DNA from: an uncultured eubacterium 1-6
GTDB lineage: Bacteria > Bacillota > Clostridia > Lachnospirales > Lachnospiraceae
DNA length: 64,000 nt
Reading direction: 5' to 3'
Assembly (NCBI GenBank): GCA_903789595.1
Contig: CAIFEZ010000002.1
Span: forward strand, 162,920-226,919
Positions 1 to 8,868 of this stretch are shown in pieces (the stretch's first letter is position 1; each line of letters opens with the position of its first letter). A program made the position numbers and the translations under genes. The notes under the pieces were generated by a model. That model saw nothing but the letters and a program-made list of their open reading frames with translations. It was not told the origin of the DNA and ran no database searches.

Positions 1-2172
1 GCAATCAGCTTCGTTCCCTTTTCCTTTGCCATTTTTGTTCTCTCCCTCGTCCTCTTCCGCGAGGACAAAATCGATCTGGCGCAGCCTTGCGTCTGCCCGG
101 ACCGCCTTTACCCGCAGCTTCTGTCCGATCTCAAATACTCTTCCGCCCGTTTTTCCGGTCAGTGTCATTGTGTTCTCGTCGAAGATATAATAATCCCCTT
201 TCAGGGTCGACACATGCACCAGCCCTTCGATCGTATCCGGCCGCTGTACATAGATTCCCCATCCGGTGACGCCCGTTACCTGCGCCTCTGTCACCTCTCC
301 GAGATGTCCGCTCATGTATCTGGCCATCTCGATTTTATTGGTTTCCCGCTCCACCTCGACGGACCGCCGCTCAAGCGCGGAGGATTTCCATGCGACGTCC
401 TCCAGAATCCGGCTGTAGTACGGCAGTTTTCTTCCGGACAGATTCCCGTGAAGATCATCCTTGATAATCCGATGAATCTGGAGGTCCGGGTACCGCCGGA
501 TCGGCGATGTGAAATGGCAGTAGTACTGAGAGGCAAGGCCGAAATGGCCGCCGTTCTCCGGCGTGTACCTGGCCTGCTGCATCGATCTCAGAAGCATGGA
601 GCTGACCAGGGATTCCCTGGGTGTCCCCTCCGCGCTGCTGATGATCTTCTGCACCTCAGAAGGCGTGATGTGATGTCCCGCCTTCTCCGCCGGTATTCCC
701 ATCGAGCGCACAAGCTTCAGCGTATCCTCGATTTTGTCCTCATCCGGATTCTCGTGTGTCCGGTACAGAAAGGGCACCTGCTTGTCAAAATAGGTTTTCG
801 CCACCACCTCGTTTGCGGTCAGCATGAACTGTTCGATCAGCTTCGTGGCGGCTGTAGGATAGGAAGGACGTATCTCCACCGGGTGTCCCTTCCTGTCCAG
901 ACGGATCTTCGTCTCGGGAAACTCAAAATCAATCATGCCGCGCTCGTGGCGCTGTTTCTCCAGCTTTGCGGCCAGATCCCTCATATCAAAAAGCATGGGC
1001 AGGACATCCGCGTACTTTTCTCTGAGCTCCGCCGGATTTTCCGTGAAAATCCGGTCCACCTCCGAATAGGTCATGCGGTGTGAACTGCAGATTACGCTCT
1101 CCGTGATCCTGCTGCTGCGGATGTTCCCGTCCCGGTCCATTCTCACAATGCAGGACAGTGTAAGTCTGTCCTCTCCCTCATTCAGCGAGCACACGCCGTT
1201 GGACAGCTTCTCAGGAAGCATGGGGATTACGCGGTCCGCCAGATAAACGGAAGTTCCTCTCTTCAGCGCTTCCTTGTCCAGAGCGCTTCCGGCGGCCACA
1301 TAATTTGTGACATCCGCGATATGCACGCCGAGAATATACCCCGAACCGTCCCGCTCGAGGGAAACTGCGTCATCGAAATCCCTGGAATCATCCCCGTCGA
1401 TGGTAATGATCTGCCTGGTTCTCAGATCAAGCCGCCCCGCGATGTCATCAGCTCCCGGAGAAACCGGAAATCCGGCCGCCTGATCCAGAACCTTCTGCGG
1501 AAACTCGAACGGAACCCCGTACTCCAGCACAATTTCTGTGAGCGCCGTCGCCGGATCGTCCGGGTCGAGCTTGCGGACAGCATTCCGGATCTCCGCGCTC
1601 ATAACTCTGCTGCTCCGCGCGCTTCCTCCTTCCGCCGCCCCGTGTCCTCTTCCGCGGGATTCGTGGCCGCCGCGGCGGGAATCGCGCCCTCTTCGCTGAG
1701 AATCACCCGTTCCGGCGCCTCTGCCTCTTTCCCTCCAGTGATAATCCTGCTCACCGGCGGACGCAGCGCTCTCTCCTTCCCGGAAATCAAAGCCTTCGCT
1801 CTTCTTTCCGGATTCTCTGTGAAAACGCAGGTCCTCATGAGCCGGATGAAATGCAGAATCCGCGGATCCGGCTTTTTCTGCTGCATCGCCGGGCCTTACC
1901 TTCTCATAGCGACCCTCCTTATCCTTCCGGACCTTATGCTCCTGAACCAGCGTGTCCAGCGCCTCCATCATATCCTTGACCTTTGCCTTCGGAACGTCCA
2001 GAAGGAACGCGATATCTTTCGCCCGCATCGGATTGTAATTCTTCGATCCGATCAGGTCGAGAAGCATCTTCTGTTCCTTCTTCCTCGCCGCCTGCTTCCT
2101 GCCCGGACGGCGGCTGTGCATCTTCCCCTGTCCTCTGTCTTCAAAATCCTTATCATTTCTGTAATTTTTCAT
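1..2172 (-). CDS. rnr: Ribonuclease R, 3' end outside window; atypical N-terminal half
   Basis: 3'-5' processive exoribonuclease of the RNB family, acting on structured RNA and in trans-translation clean-up. The ATG at 2172 follows AAAGGTGATT. Residues 1-92 form a helix-turn-helix-like domain. Residues about 93-200 are low-complexity and become RG-rich. The RNB domain starts near residue 247 (GRLDLR, then TIDGDDSRDFDDA with its metal-binding aspartates) and includes HFTSPIRRYPDLQIHR; an S1 domain (GWGIYV, EGLVHVS) and a lysine/glycine-rich tail follow and run off the window at base 1. Ordinary RNase R has two cold-shock domains between HTH and RNB; none can be found here in this frame. The gene follows secG as in many Firmicutes, where smpB usually comes next. 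The family call is secure; the missing domains are an observation from translation. Confidence 0.95.
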   Translation of the reverse strand, partial: MKNYRNDKDFEDRGQGKMHSRRPGRKQAARKKEQKMLLDLIGSKNYNPMRAKDIAFLLDVPKAKVKDMMEALDTLVQEHKVRKDKEGRYEKVRPGDAAEKAGSADSAFHPAHEDLRFHRESGKKSEGFDFREGESAASAGEQDYHWRERGRGAGTGDSQRRGRDSRRGGHESRGRGHGAAEGGSARSSRVMSAEIRNAVRKLDPDDPATALTEIVLEYGVPFEFPQKVLDQAAGFPVSPGADDIAGRLDLRTRQIITIDGDDSRDFDDAVSLERDGSGYILGVHIADVTNYVAAGSALDKEALKRGTSVYLADRVIPMLPEKLSNGVCSLNEGEDRLTLSCIVRMDRDGNIRSSRITESVICSSHRMTYSEVDRIFTENPAELREKYADVLPMLFDMRDLAAKLEKQRHERGMIDFEFPETKIRLDRKGHPVEIRPSYPTAATKLIEQFMLTANEVVAKTYFDKQVPFLYRTHENPDEDKIEDTLKLVRSMGIPAEKAGHHITPSEVQKIISSAEGTPRESLVSSMLLRSMQQARYTPENGGHFGLASQYYCHFTSPIRRYPDLQIHRIIKDDLHGNLSGRKLPYYSRILEDVAWKSSALERRSVEVERETNKIEMARYMSGHLGEVTEAQVTGVTGWGIYVQRPDTIEGLVHVSTLKGDYYIFDENTMTLTGKTGGRVFEIGQKLRVKAVRADARLRQIDFVLAEEDEGENKNGKGKGNEADC

Positions 2173-2283
2173 AATCACCTTTACTGACTGCTGCCGCTCC
2201 CGCTTATCTGCCCCGTCAAGGATTTCAGATATGTCGTGAACACTGAGTATTTGCCGATTATTGTTCATCCGCTATGCCGTTAC

Positions 2284-2318
2284 ATAAAGAAAGGCTGCTG
2301 CATCGATCTGCAACAGCC
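2284..2318 (-). terminator. Hairpin between secG and rnr
   Basis: Arms ggctgctgca and tgcaacagcc (2293-2302, 2309-2318) form a stem with a 6-base loop. On the minus strand it is followed by TTTCTTTATG, a weak U-tract. It could partially terminate secG transcription or attenuate readthrough into rnr. Confidence 0.55.
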
Positions 2319-2335
2319 ATAACATGTCCTATTCA

Positions 2336-2581
2336 TCAAAAGCTCATATTCAGAACAACCGCAAGCCCGACGAAGACAATTGCCATAATCCTTGTCATGC
2401 GGATCAGATTGCCTTCTTTGGAACGGCCCTTGTTCTTGCTCCAGTATGTGTCCGAGGTCGTTGCCATGCCGGCAATCGCGCCAAGACCCCTGTCCTTGCC
2501 CTGCTGCATGAGAACGACAACGATCAGCGCCACGGAATCTATTGCAAATAGAACTGTCAGTACAGTGCGAAGAATAACCAA
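2336..2581 (-). CDS. secG: Protein-export membrane protein SecG
   Basis: Small accessory subunit of the SecYEG translocon in the cytoplasmic membrane. The 81-residue product has two hydrophobic segments (about residues 3-24 and 61-80) and, between them, the typical SecG motif around VVLMQQGKDRGLGAIAG. The start is TTG at 2581, placed about 7 bases after AGGAGGG, so the non-ATG start is well supported. Length matches the family. It lies directly upstream of rnr, the usual Firmicute order secG-rnr-smpB, with an intervening hairpin. Confidence 0.93.
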   Translation of the reverse strand: MVILRTVLTVLFAIDSVALIVVVLMQQGKDRGLGAIAGMATTSDTYWSKNKGRSKEGNLIRMTRIMAIVFVGLAVVLNMSF

Positions 2582-2666
2582 GACAAACCCTCCTGTGTCA
2601 AACCAAAAAACTCACGAATATGATATTAGCATACCCATCCGTAAAATTCAACCCACGAATTTCACT

Positions 2667-2688
2667 GTATAAGCTCTTCGAAAACGCA
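2667..2688 (+). repeat. Fragment of repeat family C
   Basis: These 22 bases (beginning gtataagctcttcg) match the left end of the 185-bp unit at 53388 at all but one position. They lie in the gap between dtd and secG. Confidence 0.6.
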
Positions 2689-2697
2689 TCCATTCTC

Positions 2698-3138
2698 CTA
2701 CAGATCTTCGAGTATGATCGTAAACGGGCCGTCATTCACCAGAGAGACCTTCATATCCGCGCCGAAAATCCCCGTCTGCACCACAGGCACCTGTTCTCTG
2801 GCCCTGCGTATGATGTACTCGTAGAGGGCATTTGCCTTTTCCGGGTTTCCGGCTTCCAGGAAGCTCGGCCGGTTTCCCTTTCTGCAGTTTGCGTACAGCG
2901 TGAACTGCGACACCAGCAGCAGCTCTCCGCCGACGTCCTGAAGGGAAAGATTTGTCTTTCCCTGACTGTCTTCAAAAATGCGCAGCCCGATCAGCTTCTT
3001 CAGATATTTGTCGGCGGTTTCCTCCGTATCATTTTCTCCCACGCCGATCAGCACCAGGAATCCCTTTCCGATTTCACCGGTCGTCCTGCCGTCCACCTGA
3101 ACCCTTGCCTCTGTGACTCTCTGTACTACAAACTTCAT
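2698..3138 (-). CDS. dtd: D-aminoacyl-tRNA deacylase
   Basis: Hydrolyses D-aminoacyl-tRNA (and glycyl-tRNA-Ala), recycling mischarged tRNA in the cytosol. The 146-residue protein starts MKFVVQRV and carries the DTD signatures [20 protein letters not shown] (active-site SQFT) and a C-terminal [13 protein letters not shown] with the expected NxGP-like element. The start at 3138 is chosen because GGGAG precedes it and homologues begin MK-V-QRV; an upstream in-frame ATG would add nine unlikely residues. In other Firmicutes dtd often follows relA; here it stands alone between an ABC importer and secG. Confidence 0.95.
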   Translation of the reverse strand: MKFVVQRVTEARVQVDGRTTGEIGKGFLVLIGVGENDTEETADKYLKKLIGLRIFEDSQGKTNLSLQDVGGELLLVSQFTLYANCRKGNRPSFLEAGNPEKANALYEYIIRRAREQVPVVQTGIFGADMKVSLVNDGPFTIILEDL

Positions 3139-3315
3139 GCATAAACTCCCTGTCTTTCCTGTCAATTGCAGTTAAGCCGCTTTATAATTTATAAATAGAA
3201 AAACCGGCGCATTCCATGACGCGGTCGGAAGTTTCCTGCTGCTCGCGCAGTTACGCGTCCCGATACCGAATGACGCATTACGCCCTTTTGGAACAGCTGC
3301 CAGAAGAAGAACCCG

Positions 3316-4056
3316 TCATAGCACCTTGGAGAGGAACTCCTGAAGTCTTCCGGACTTCGGATGATTGAAGATGTCGTCCGGCGTACCCTGTTCCATGATG
3401 ATCCCGTCCGCGACAAACATGACGCGGTCCGCCACCTCCCGCGCAAATCCCATCTCATGTGTGACCACCGCCATGGTCATTCCGTCATCCGCCAGCTCCT
3501 TCATAACATTCAGAACCTCGCCGACCATCTCAGGGTCAAGCGCAGATGTCGGCTCGTCGAAGAGCATCACCTTCGGATGCATGGCGAGCGCCCGCACGAT
3601 TGCGATCCTCTGCTTCTGACCGCCGGACAGACTTGACGGATACGCGTCCGCCTTATCCAGAAGGCCGACACGGTCCAGCAGCTTTTCCGCTTCTGCGTTC
3701 GCTTCCTCCTGGTTCATGCGTCCCGTGCGCACCGGAGCGAGGGTAATGTTCTTTCTCACGGTTTTGTTCGGAAAAAGATTAAAGTGCTGGAACACCATTC
3801 CCATCTGCTGACGCATCTGGTTGATGTCGGTCTTCTCCGACGTGATATCCGTTCCGTCGAAGATAATTTTCCCCGACGTCGGAATCTCCAGGAGGTTCAG
3901 GCATCTGAGGAAGGTTGATTTTCCGGAGCCGGACGGGCCGATGATTACGACCTTCTCTCCCTCCGAGATGTGATCGGAAATATCATTCAATACTGTATTT
4001 TCACCGAACTTTTTTACCAGGTGCTCGACCCGGATCAGTGCTTTAGCGTCTGTCAC
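3316..4056 (-). CDS. Polar amino acid ABC transporter, ATP-binding protein
   Basis: Nucleotide-binding subunit of a glutamine/cystine-type importer at the inner face of the membrane. Walker A is GPSGSGKST, the signature is [15 protein letters not shown] and Walker B is [13 protein letters not shown], followed by the switch histidine in VVTHEMGFA. The start is taken as GTG at 4056, about 9 bases after AGGAGG; the upstream ATG at 4077 overlaps that binding site. It overlaps the 3' end of the permease gene by 14 bases, showing tight coupling. Substrate cannot be fixed from sequence; GlnQ-like ATPases are shared by several amino acid systems. Confidence 0.93.
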   Translation of the reverse strand: MTDAKALIRVEHLVKKFGENTVLNDISDHISEGEKVVIIGPSGSGKSTFLRCLNLLEIPTSGKIIFDGTDITSEKTDINQMRQQMGMVFQHFNLFPNKTVRKNITLAPVRTGRMNQEEANAEAEKLLDRVGLLDKADAYPSSLSGGQKQRIAIVRALAMHPKVMLFDEPTSALDPEMVGEVLNVMKELADDGMTMAVVTHEMGFAREVADRVMFVADGIIMEQGTPDDIFNHPKSGRLQEFLSKVL

Positions 4057-4762
4057 TTTTACGCATCCTCCTCTCAAGGATTCCCAGAAGCCAGGTGAGA
4101 ATCATGACAACCACCAGATACATGAGTGCAATTCCGATCAAAGGCATAAAGGCCTGATAGGTCTTCGCCTGGATCTGCAAGGCTACCTTCGTGAGATCGG
4201 TAAGTCCGATTACTGTCACAAGAGAGGTATCCTTAAACAGTGTGATCAGCTCATTGCCAAGCGCGGGAAGAATGTTCTTGACCGCCTGCGGGATGATGAT
4301 GTCCTTCATAACCGTGGTATATCCCATGCCAAGAGACCGTCCGGCTTCCATCTGCCCCGGATCAATCGACATGATTCCGCTTCGGATGATCTCGGAAACG
4401 TAAGCACCCGAGTTGATGCCGAGAGCAAGAATGGCAGTTCCCACCAGATTCCGGCTCGACGCGAAAATCACAAATCCCATGATCAGAAGCTGAACCATCA
4501 TCGGAGTACCGCGGATCACCGTCGTATAGATTTCGCAGATGACGTTCAGGATCTTCAGCCCTCCGCTTACCTTTCCGATTTTCTGCTGATCGTGCATGGT
4601 ACGCACAACCGCGACCAGAATACCGAGTACAATACCGATCGCCAGAGCGCCCAGCGTTACGATAAACGAAACTCTTAATCCATCCAGATATCGTTTCCAT
4701 CTGTCAGCTTCCACAAAGCTCTGATAGAAATCTTCACCCACACCGGCCCAAAATTCTGCCAC
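4043..4762 (-). CDS. Polar amino acid ABC transporter, permease
   Basis: Membrane channel subunit (HisMQ/GlnP family, 239 residues) of the importer. It has several hydrophobic segments, a central EAA-type loop ([35 protein letters not shown]) that docks the ATPase, and a basic C-terminus. The start is GTG at 4762 with GGGAGG about 8 bases upstream. It lies between the binding-protein gene, from which it is separated by a terminator, and the ATPase gene, which it overlaps. Only one permease is present, so a homodimer is likely. Confidence 0.93.
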   Translation of the reverse strand: MAEFWAGVGEDFYQSFVEADRWKRYLDGLRVSFIVTLGALAIGIVLGILVAVVRTMHDQQKIGKVSGGLKILNVICEIYTTVIRGTPMMVQLLIMGFVIFASSRNLVGTAILALGINSGAYVSEIIRSGIMSIDPGQMEAGRSLGMGYTTVMKDIIIPQAVKNILPALGNELITLFKDTSLVTVIGLTDLTKVALQIQAKTYQAFMPLIGIALMYLVVVMILTWLLGILERRMRKSDRR

Positions 4763-4830
4763 TGCCTTTTCCTCCCGACTAGAAATTCATCATGCCATAC
4801 ACAAACATGCATAATTATTCATATATTACT

Positions 4831-4862
4831 AAAAAAAACGGGATGGTGCAAGCCCATCCCGT
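4831..4862 (-). terminator. Terminator after the binding-protein gene
   Basis: Stem acgggatgg / ccatcccgt with a 7-base loop, followed on the minus strand by eight T. It sits between the binding-protein gene and the permease gene of one ABC operon, so it probably acts as a leaky terminator that keeps binding protein in excess over the membrane subunits. Confidence 0.88.
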
Positions 4863-4879
4863 CAATATTTCCATTCTTA

Positions 4880-5818
4880 TCAGCCGGCTGTGCCTGCGGA
4901 GCTTGTGCTCACGGAAGCGGAGGAACTGCTTACCGCCTCAGATGAGGAGTCGGTATTGATGTACTTGTCGATGATCGACTGTACGGTTCCGTCCGCGATC
5001 AGCTTCTTCAGAATGGTGTTGATGGCGTCGCGAAGCGCGGTGTTGTCCTTGTTGACTCCGATTGCGTAATCCTCGCTCACATAATCGGTATCCAGCAGCT
5101 TCAGACCCTTGTTCTGTGCCACAAAAGCCTTTGCGGGCTCATTGTCGATGATCACCGCATCGATCTTACCGCCGAGCAGCGCCTGAATGGCCATAGCGCC
5201 GTTCGTATAAGCGATAACGTGATCCTCGCCGAATCCTCCGTTTTCCGGAGTATCGGAAGCATAGATATATCCGGTGGTGCCCTCCTGGCATCCGATCATC
5301 TTGTCGTTGGAAAGATCATCGACCGACTTGATGTCGGAATCCTCCGGAACGATGATGGACTGAACGCCAGTCGCATAACTGTCGGTGAAATCTACATTCT
5401 TCTTCCGCTCCTCATTGACCGTGATTCCCGCCATGGCGATGTCTTCCTTGCCGGACTGAACCGATGTGATGACAGAGGAGAAATCCATGTCATCGACTAC
5501 CAGCTTCAGACCAAGCTCATTTGCGATCTCCGTAGCGATGTCAACATCGATACCGGTGTATCCGCCGTTGTCATCCGTCGTCTCATACGGAGGGAAGGCT
5601 GCGTTTGTCGCCATATGAAGCTCTCCGGACGTAACGGTCTTGATATCGCCGTACGAGGAGGTGCTCGCAGCCGTTGCCGTTTCCGTTGTGCTTTCCGATG
5701 TCGATGCCGATCCGGATGCTGATGCCGCTTCCGAGGAACTGCCTGACGCAGATCCGCATGCCGCCAGCGACAGTGTCATACCGGCAGTCAGTAAAAGAGC
5801 CATTGCTTTTTTCATCAT
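4880..5818 (-). CDS. Amino acid ABC transporter substrate-binding lipoprotein
   Basis: Extracellular solute receptor anchored by a lipid. The signal peptide ends in the lipobox LSLAAC; a Ser/Ala/Thr-rich linker (about residues 22-55) follows, then a type-2 periplasmic-binding fold (SBP_bac_3) beginning at GELHMATNAAFPPYE with GIDVDIATEIANELG, DFSSVITSVQSGKEDI and VIIDNEPAKAFV. The C-terminus is an unusual Ser-rich tail after DKYINTD. The start is either of two adjacent ATG codons downstream of a purine-rich stretch (GAGAGGAAG). It is first in the operon with the permease and ATPase. Ligand is probably a polar amino acid; cystine, glutamine or arginine cannot be told apart here. Confidence 0.93.
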   Translation of the reverse strand: MMKKAMALLLTAGMTLSLAACGSASGSSSEAASASGSASTSESTTETATAASTSSYGDIKTVTSGELHMATNAAFPPYETTDDNGGYTGIDVDIATEIANELGLKLVVDDMDFSSVITSVQSGKEDIAMAGITVNEERKKNVDFTDSYATGVQSIIVPEDSDIKSVDDLSNDKMIGCQEGTTGYIYASDTPENGGFGEDHVIAYTNGAMAIQALLGGKIDAVIIDNEPAKAFVAQNKGLKLLDTDYVSEDYAIGVNKDNTALRDAINTILKKLIADGTVQSIIDKYINTDSSSEAVSSSSASVSTSSAGTAG

Positions 5819-6041
5819 TTCTTCTTCCTCTCTTCCTTAAAAAACCTTCTGAATTTCCTTCCTTTTTATAACAGAGCACACATTCCTGCGCGTCATCCGC
5901 GCTTTCGTGCTGTGCATCGTTACCTGTTCACCTCATCGCAGGATGATATCGAACGCACAAAATTATATCCTCTGCGCCAGTCGTAGTCAAGACTCTCCTC
6001 ACCACAGCTCCATACTCGCCGTTCACGCGTTCACGTAGTTG
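5819..6041. other. Intergenic leader of the ABC operon
   Basis: No gene seen. On the minus strand a TTATAAA stretch near 5867-5873 could be a -10 box for the binding-protein gene, but no convincing -35 accompanies it. Two further partial 'gttcacg' end motifs of family A lie at about 6020-6035. Confidence 0.3.
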
Positions 6042-6145
6042 CTGTTCACGCTGATCTTCTCAGGCAGAAATTTCACAGCACCTTTCTCTGAGCATTACCG
6101 GCTGTTAAAAGCTTTATCCGTAAGTCCTTCATGGAATGAATAGCG
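6042..6145 (+). repeat. Family A repeat, left half fused to a terminator
   Basis: Starts ctgttcacgctga and contains the family core (gcattaccggctgttaaaa, then ctttatccg). It matches the left half of the full copies at 34448 and 53771 up to 'gaatgaatagcg', then stops exactly at the A-run that is the U-tract of the gpmI terminator. Confidence 0.75.
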
Positions 6146-6194
6146 AAAAAAAGACAGCGCTGTCTCCCCGCCGGGGAAATGACCTCGCTGTCTT
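6145..6194 (-). terminator. gpmI terminator
   Basis: Arms aagacagcg (6151-6159) and cgctgtctt (6186-6194) with an inner GC-rich ccccgccgggg element. On the minus strand the stem is followed by a run of seven T. It lies about 150 bases after the gpmI stop codon. Confidence 0.8.
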
Positions 6195-6203
6195 TCCATC
6201 TGT

Positions 6204-6259
6204 CCTAAATTTGTACCATGATCTGCTCTGACCTAAATCTGTACCATGGCCTGCTGTCT
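6204..6259. repeat. Two tandem 28-bp units
   Basis: Two adjacent copies of a 28-base unit that begins cctaaat and continues tgtaccatg, with seven differences between them, mostly near the end. They lie between the gpmI stop and its distal terminator. Function unknown. Confidence 0.6.
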
Positions 6260-6347
6260 GTTCACATCAAACCGATAAGACGAGGATTCACAGTGCCCTC
6301 ACCTTTCAGACATGACATGAATATCCTTATGAAGAATACGCTGTCTG

Positions 6348-7895
6348 TTATTTCCGGACAAGAAGAGATTTTCCGGTCATTTCCGCAGGCTTCTCCATGC
6401 CCATCAGCTCAATCATGGTCGGAACGATATCACAGAGCGCTCCGCCTTCTCTGAGTGTGTAGGCGGGATCGCAGTTCACGAGCAGGAACGGAACCGGATT
6501 CGTGGTATGAGCGGTCCACGGCTCTCCCGTCGCGGGGTCTACCATCAGCTCAGCGTTTCCGTGGTCTGCGGTGATGAACATCTGTCCGTCAACCTCTTTC
6601 AGAGCCTCAACCGCTCTGCCGACGCACTCATCGACCGCTTCGATCGCCTTGATCGCGGCAGCTTCCACGCCGGTGTGGCCGACCATGTCCGGGTTCGCGA
6701 AGTTGATGATGATGACATCATACTTCTGAGACCGGATGGCCTCGCAGAGCTTGTCACATACCTTCGGCGCGCTCATCTCCGGCTGAAGATCATAGGTGGC
6801 TACCTTCGGAGAAGGAATCAGGAAACGGTCTTCTCCCTTGTTCGGCTCCTCAACGCCTCCGTTGAAGAAGAACGTGACGTGTGCGTACTTCTCTGTCTCC
6901 GCGATTCTGGCCTGGGTCATTCCCTGCTTTGCGAGCCACTCTCCGAAGGTATTCGTCAGTGTCTCCTTCTTGAAGGCGATGTATTTGTTCGGGATGGTCT
7001 CATCATAATCCTTGAAGCATACATAGGTTAGATTCTCGATTCTCTTTCTGTCAAATCCCTTGAAGTCCGGGTCGCAGAAAACTCTCGTGAGCTCGCGGGC
7101 GCGGTCAGGACGGAAGTTGAAGAAGATCACGCTGTCTCCCTCCTTCACCGTAACAACCGGCGTGCCGTCCTCATTCTTCATGACGGTCGGGATCACAAAC
7201 TCATCGGTGATATCATTGTCATAGGACGCCTGCATCGCGCGGAGCGGATCCGTGCCGCCGTCAACGCCCTCGCCCTTTGTCAGAGCGTCATATGCCTTCT
7301 CGACACGATCCCAGTTCGTATCACGGTCCATCGCGTAGTAGCGTCCGGAGATCACGCCGATTTTTCCGACGCCAATCTCTTTCATCTGATCCATCAGCTG
7401 GCGGATATATTCGATGCCGGAAGTCGGCGGCGTGTCACGGCCGTCGAGGAAGCAGTGCACATATACTCTGTCAAAATTCTCCTGTCTGCAGAGCTTCAGC
7501 AGGGCGTAGAGATGTGTGATGTGGCTGTGTACGCCGCCGTCCGAGAGCAGACCCCAGAGATGGAGGTCGCCGTTGTTCTTCTTCGCGTTGTTGATCGCCA
7601 GCAGAAGCTCCTCGTTCCGGAAGAAATCACCGTCATCAACCGCCTTCGTGATCCGGGTCAGATCCTGATACACGATGCGGCCCGCGCCCATGTTCATATG
7701 TCCGACCTCGGAATTTCCCATCTGTCCGTCGGGCAGTCCTACATAGTGTCCGCTGGCCTGTCCCTGAACATAAGGGCACTGGCTCTTCAGCTGATCCATG
7801 ACCGGTGTTCTCGCCTCACAGATCGCATTGTGCTCACACACCGGATTCTCACCGTAACCATCGAGGATCATCAGAACGGTAGGTTTCTTTGCCAT
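6348..7895 (-). CDS. gpmI: Phosphoglycerate mutase, cofactor-independent
   Basis: Interconverts 3- and 2-phosphoglycerate in glycolysis, using two Mn ions. The 515-residue protein has the alkaline-phosphatase-superfamily start VLMILDGYGEN, the nucleophile serine in GNSEVGHMNMGAGR, HSHITHLYALL, RYYAMDRDTNWDR and the metal-binding C-terminal ADHGNAE. Length matches the family. ATG at 7895 follows AAGGAG. It is monocistronic here, not in the gap-pgk-tpi-gpmI cluster seen in many Firmicutes. Confidence 0.97.
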   Translation of the reverse strand: MAKKPTVLMILDGYGENPVCEHNAICEARTPVMDQLKSQCPYVQGQASGHYVGLPDGQMGNSEVGHMNMGAGRIVYQDLTRITKAVDDGDFFRNEELLLAINNAKKNNGDLHLWGLLSDGGVHSHITHLYALLKLCRQENFDRVYVHCFLDGRDTPPTSGIEYIRQLMDQMKEIGVGKIGVISGRYYAMDRDTNWDRVEKAYDALTKGEGVDGGTDPLRAMQASYDNDITDEFVIPTVMKNEDGTPVVTVKEGDSVIFFNFRPDRARELTRVFCDPDFKGFDRKRIENLTYVCFKDYDETIPNKYIAFKKETLTNTFGEWLAKQGMTQARIAETEKYAHVTFFFNGGVEEPNKGEDRFLIPSPKVATYDLQPEMSAPKVCDKLCEAIRSQKYDVIIINFANPDMVGHTGVEAAAIKAIEAVDECVGRAVEALKEVDGQMFITADHGNAELMVDPATGEPWTAHTTNPVPFLLVNCDPAYTLREGGALCDIVPTMIELMGMEKPAEMTGKSLLVRK

Positions 7896-7970
7896 AATTC
7901 ATTTCTCCTTATATCTGTCAGTTCATGACCAACTTCAACTGTTTATTAATGTTATTACTGTTTATCATGT

Positions 7971-8040
7971 TCTGTTCACGCTTAACTGACCGGGCAGGAA
8001 TTTCACAGCGCCTTTAACTGAGCATAACCGGCTGATAAAT
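7971..8040 (+). repeat. Family A repeat, partial
   Basis: Begins tctgttcacg and carries taactgacc, aatttcacagcgcc and gagcataaccggctg, matching the left arm of the family A element. The central hairpin and right arm are missing. It lies upstream of gpmI. Confidence 0.7.
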
Positions 8041-8112
8041 CTCCGCCTTTCATATATTCTCTGAACAGCAATCTTATCATACTAACACTGCCCGAAAAAA
8101 ACAAGCAGATAT

Positions 8113-8141
8113 TTGCCGGACAAAAGCCAATATGTTATACT
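8113..8141 (+). promoter_or_regulatory. Sigma-A-type promoter for the DUF4364 gene
   Basis: TTGCCG, 17-base spacer, TATACT, about 115 bases before the ATG at 8256. Confidence 0.65.
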
Positions 8142-8255
8142 TCATGACAGACTCATTGTTCTTCGGCATGTCATCCGCCTGCATCCGCAGCGATGCCGGT
8201 CATCTGCCCTGTTTGCATCTGAGTCTTAATTCCGAGAAAGTCAGGAGATTTTCAT

Positions 8256-8771
8256 ATGCTGGAATCCGGTACCTCGCTGTATAAGCTTATCATTCTGTAT
8301 ATGCTCGGAAAGGTTACCTTTCCGCTCACCAACGCCCAGATCTCCGATCTGATCCTGAGCCGCAAATACACCTCATATTTTCACCTTCAGGAGGTTCTCT
8401 CGGAGATGATCAATACCGGTCTTCTCGAGGTCGAAACCACCAATCACACGACATACTACCGCATGACCGCCCAGGGAAAACAGACGCTGGAATATTTTCA
8501 AAATGAAATCCCGCCGGAGATCCGACGGGAAATTTCCAATTATCTGGTTCTGCACTCCTATGAGATGCGCAACGAATCCTCGACTCTTGCCGATTACTTC
8601 CGCAACTCCAATCAGGACTACACCGTGAACTGCATGGTCAAAGAGGGAAAGCAGACACTCATCGAGCTGAAGTTCACCGTTCCCACCGAGGAATCCGCAC
8701 AGACGCTTTCGGAAAACTGGAAGAAAAAGAGCCAGGAGGTCTACGCCGCCATCATGAAAATCCTCATGTAA
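8256..8771 (+). CDS. DUF4364 family winged-helix protein
   Basis: 171-residue cytosolic protein of a family common in Clostridia and of unproven function. The N-terminal half reads as a winged helix (LYKLIILYMLGKVTFPLTNAQ, then ISDLILSRKYTSYFHLQEVL, wing around TTYYRMTAQGKQTLEYF), similar in plan to PadR-type regulators. The C-terminal half has a beta-rich segment (NCMVKEGKQTLIELKFTVP). ATG follows AGGAG at an 8-base spacing, and its own promoter lies upstream. It is divergent from gpmI. A regulatory role is inference from the fold. Confidence 0.85.
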   Translation: MLESGTSLYKLIILYMLGKVTFPLTNAQISDLILSRKYTSYFHLQEVLSEMINTGLLEVETTNHTTYYRMTAQGKQTLEYFQNEIPPEIRREISNYLVLHSYEMRNESSTLADYFRNSNQDYTVNCMVKEGKQTLIELKFTVPTEESAQTLSENWKKKSQEVYAAIMKILM

Positions 8772-8868
8772 ATGATGCGGTATCGGCGAAACGCTGCGTC
8801 ATGCGTGCACCCCGCCTGCCGTAATCCATCACTGCCGGCACAGCTGCGCTCAGGCACTCCGGAAACCA

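Noticed and set aside
214..2187. Plus-strand frames over the first 2.2 kb
   Set aside because: They are antisense to RNase R, whose RNB and S1 motifs read cleanly on the minus strand.
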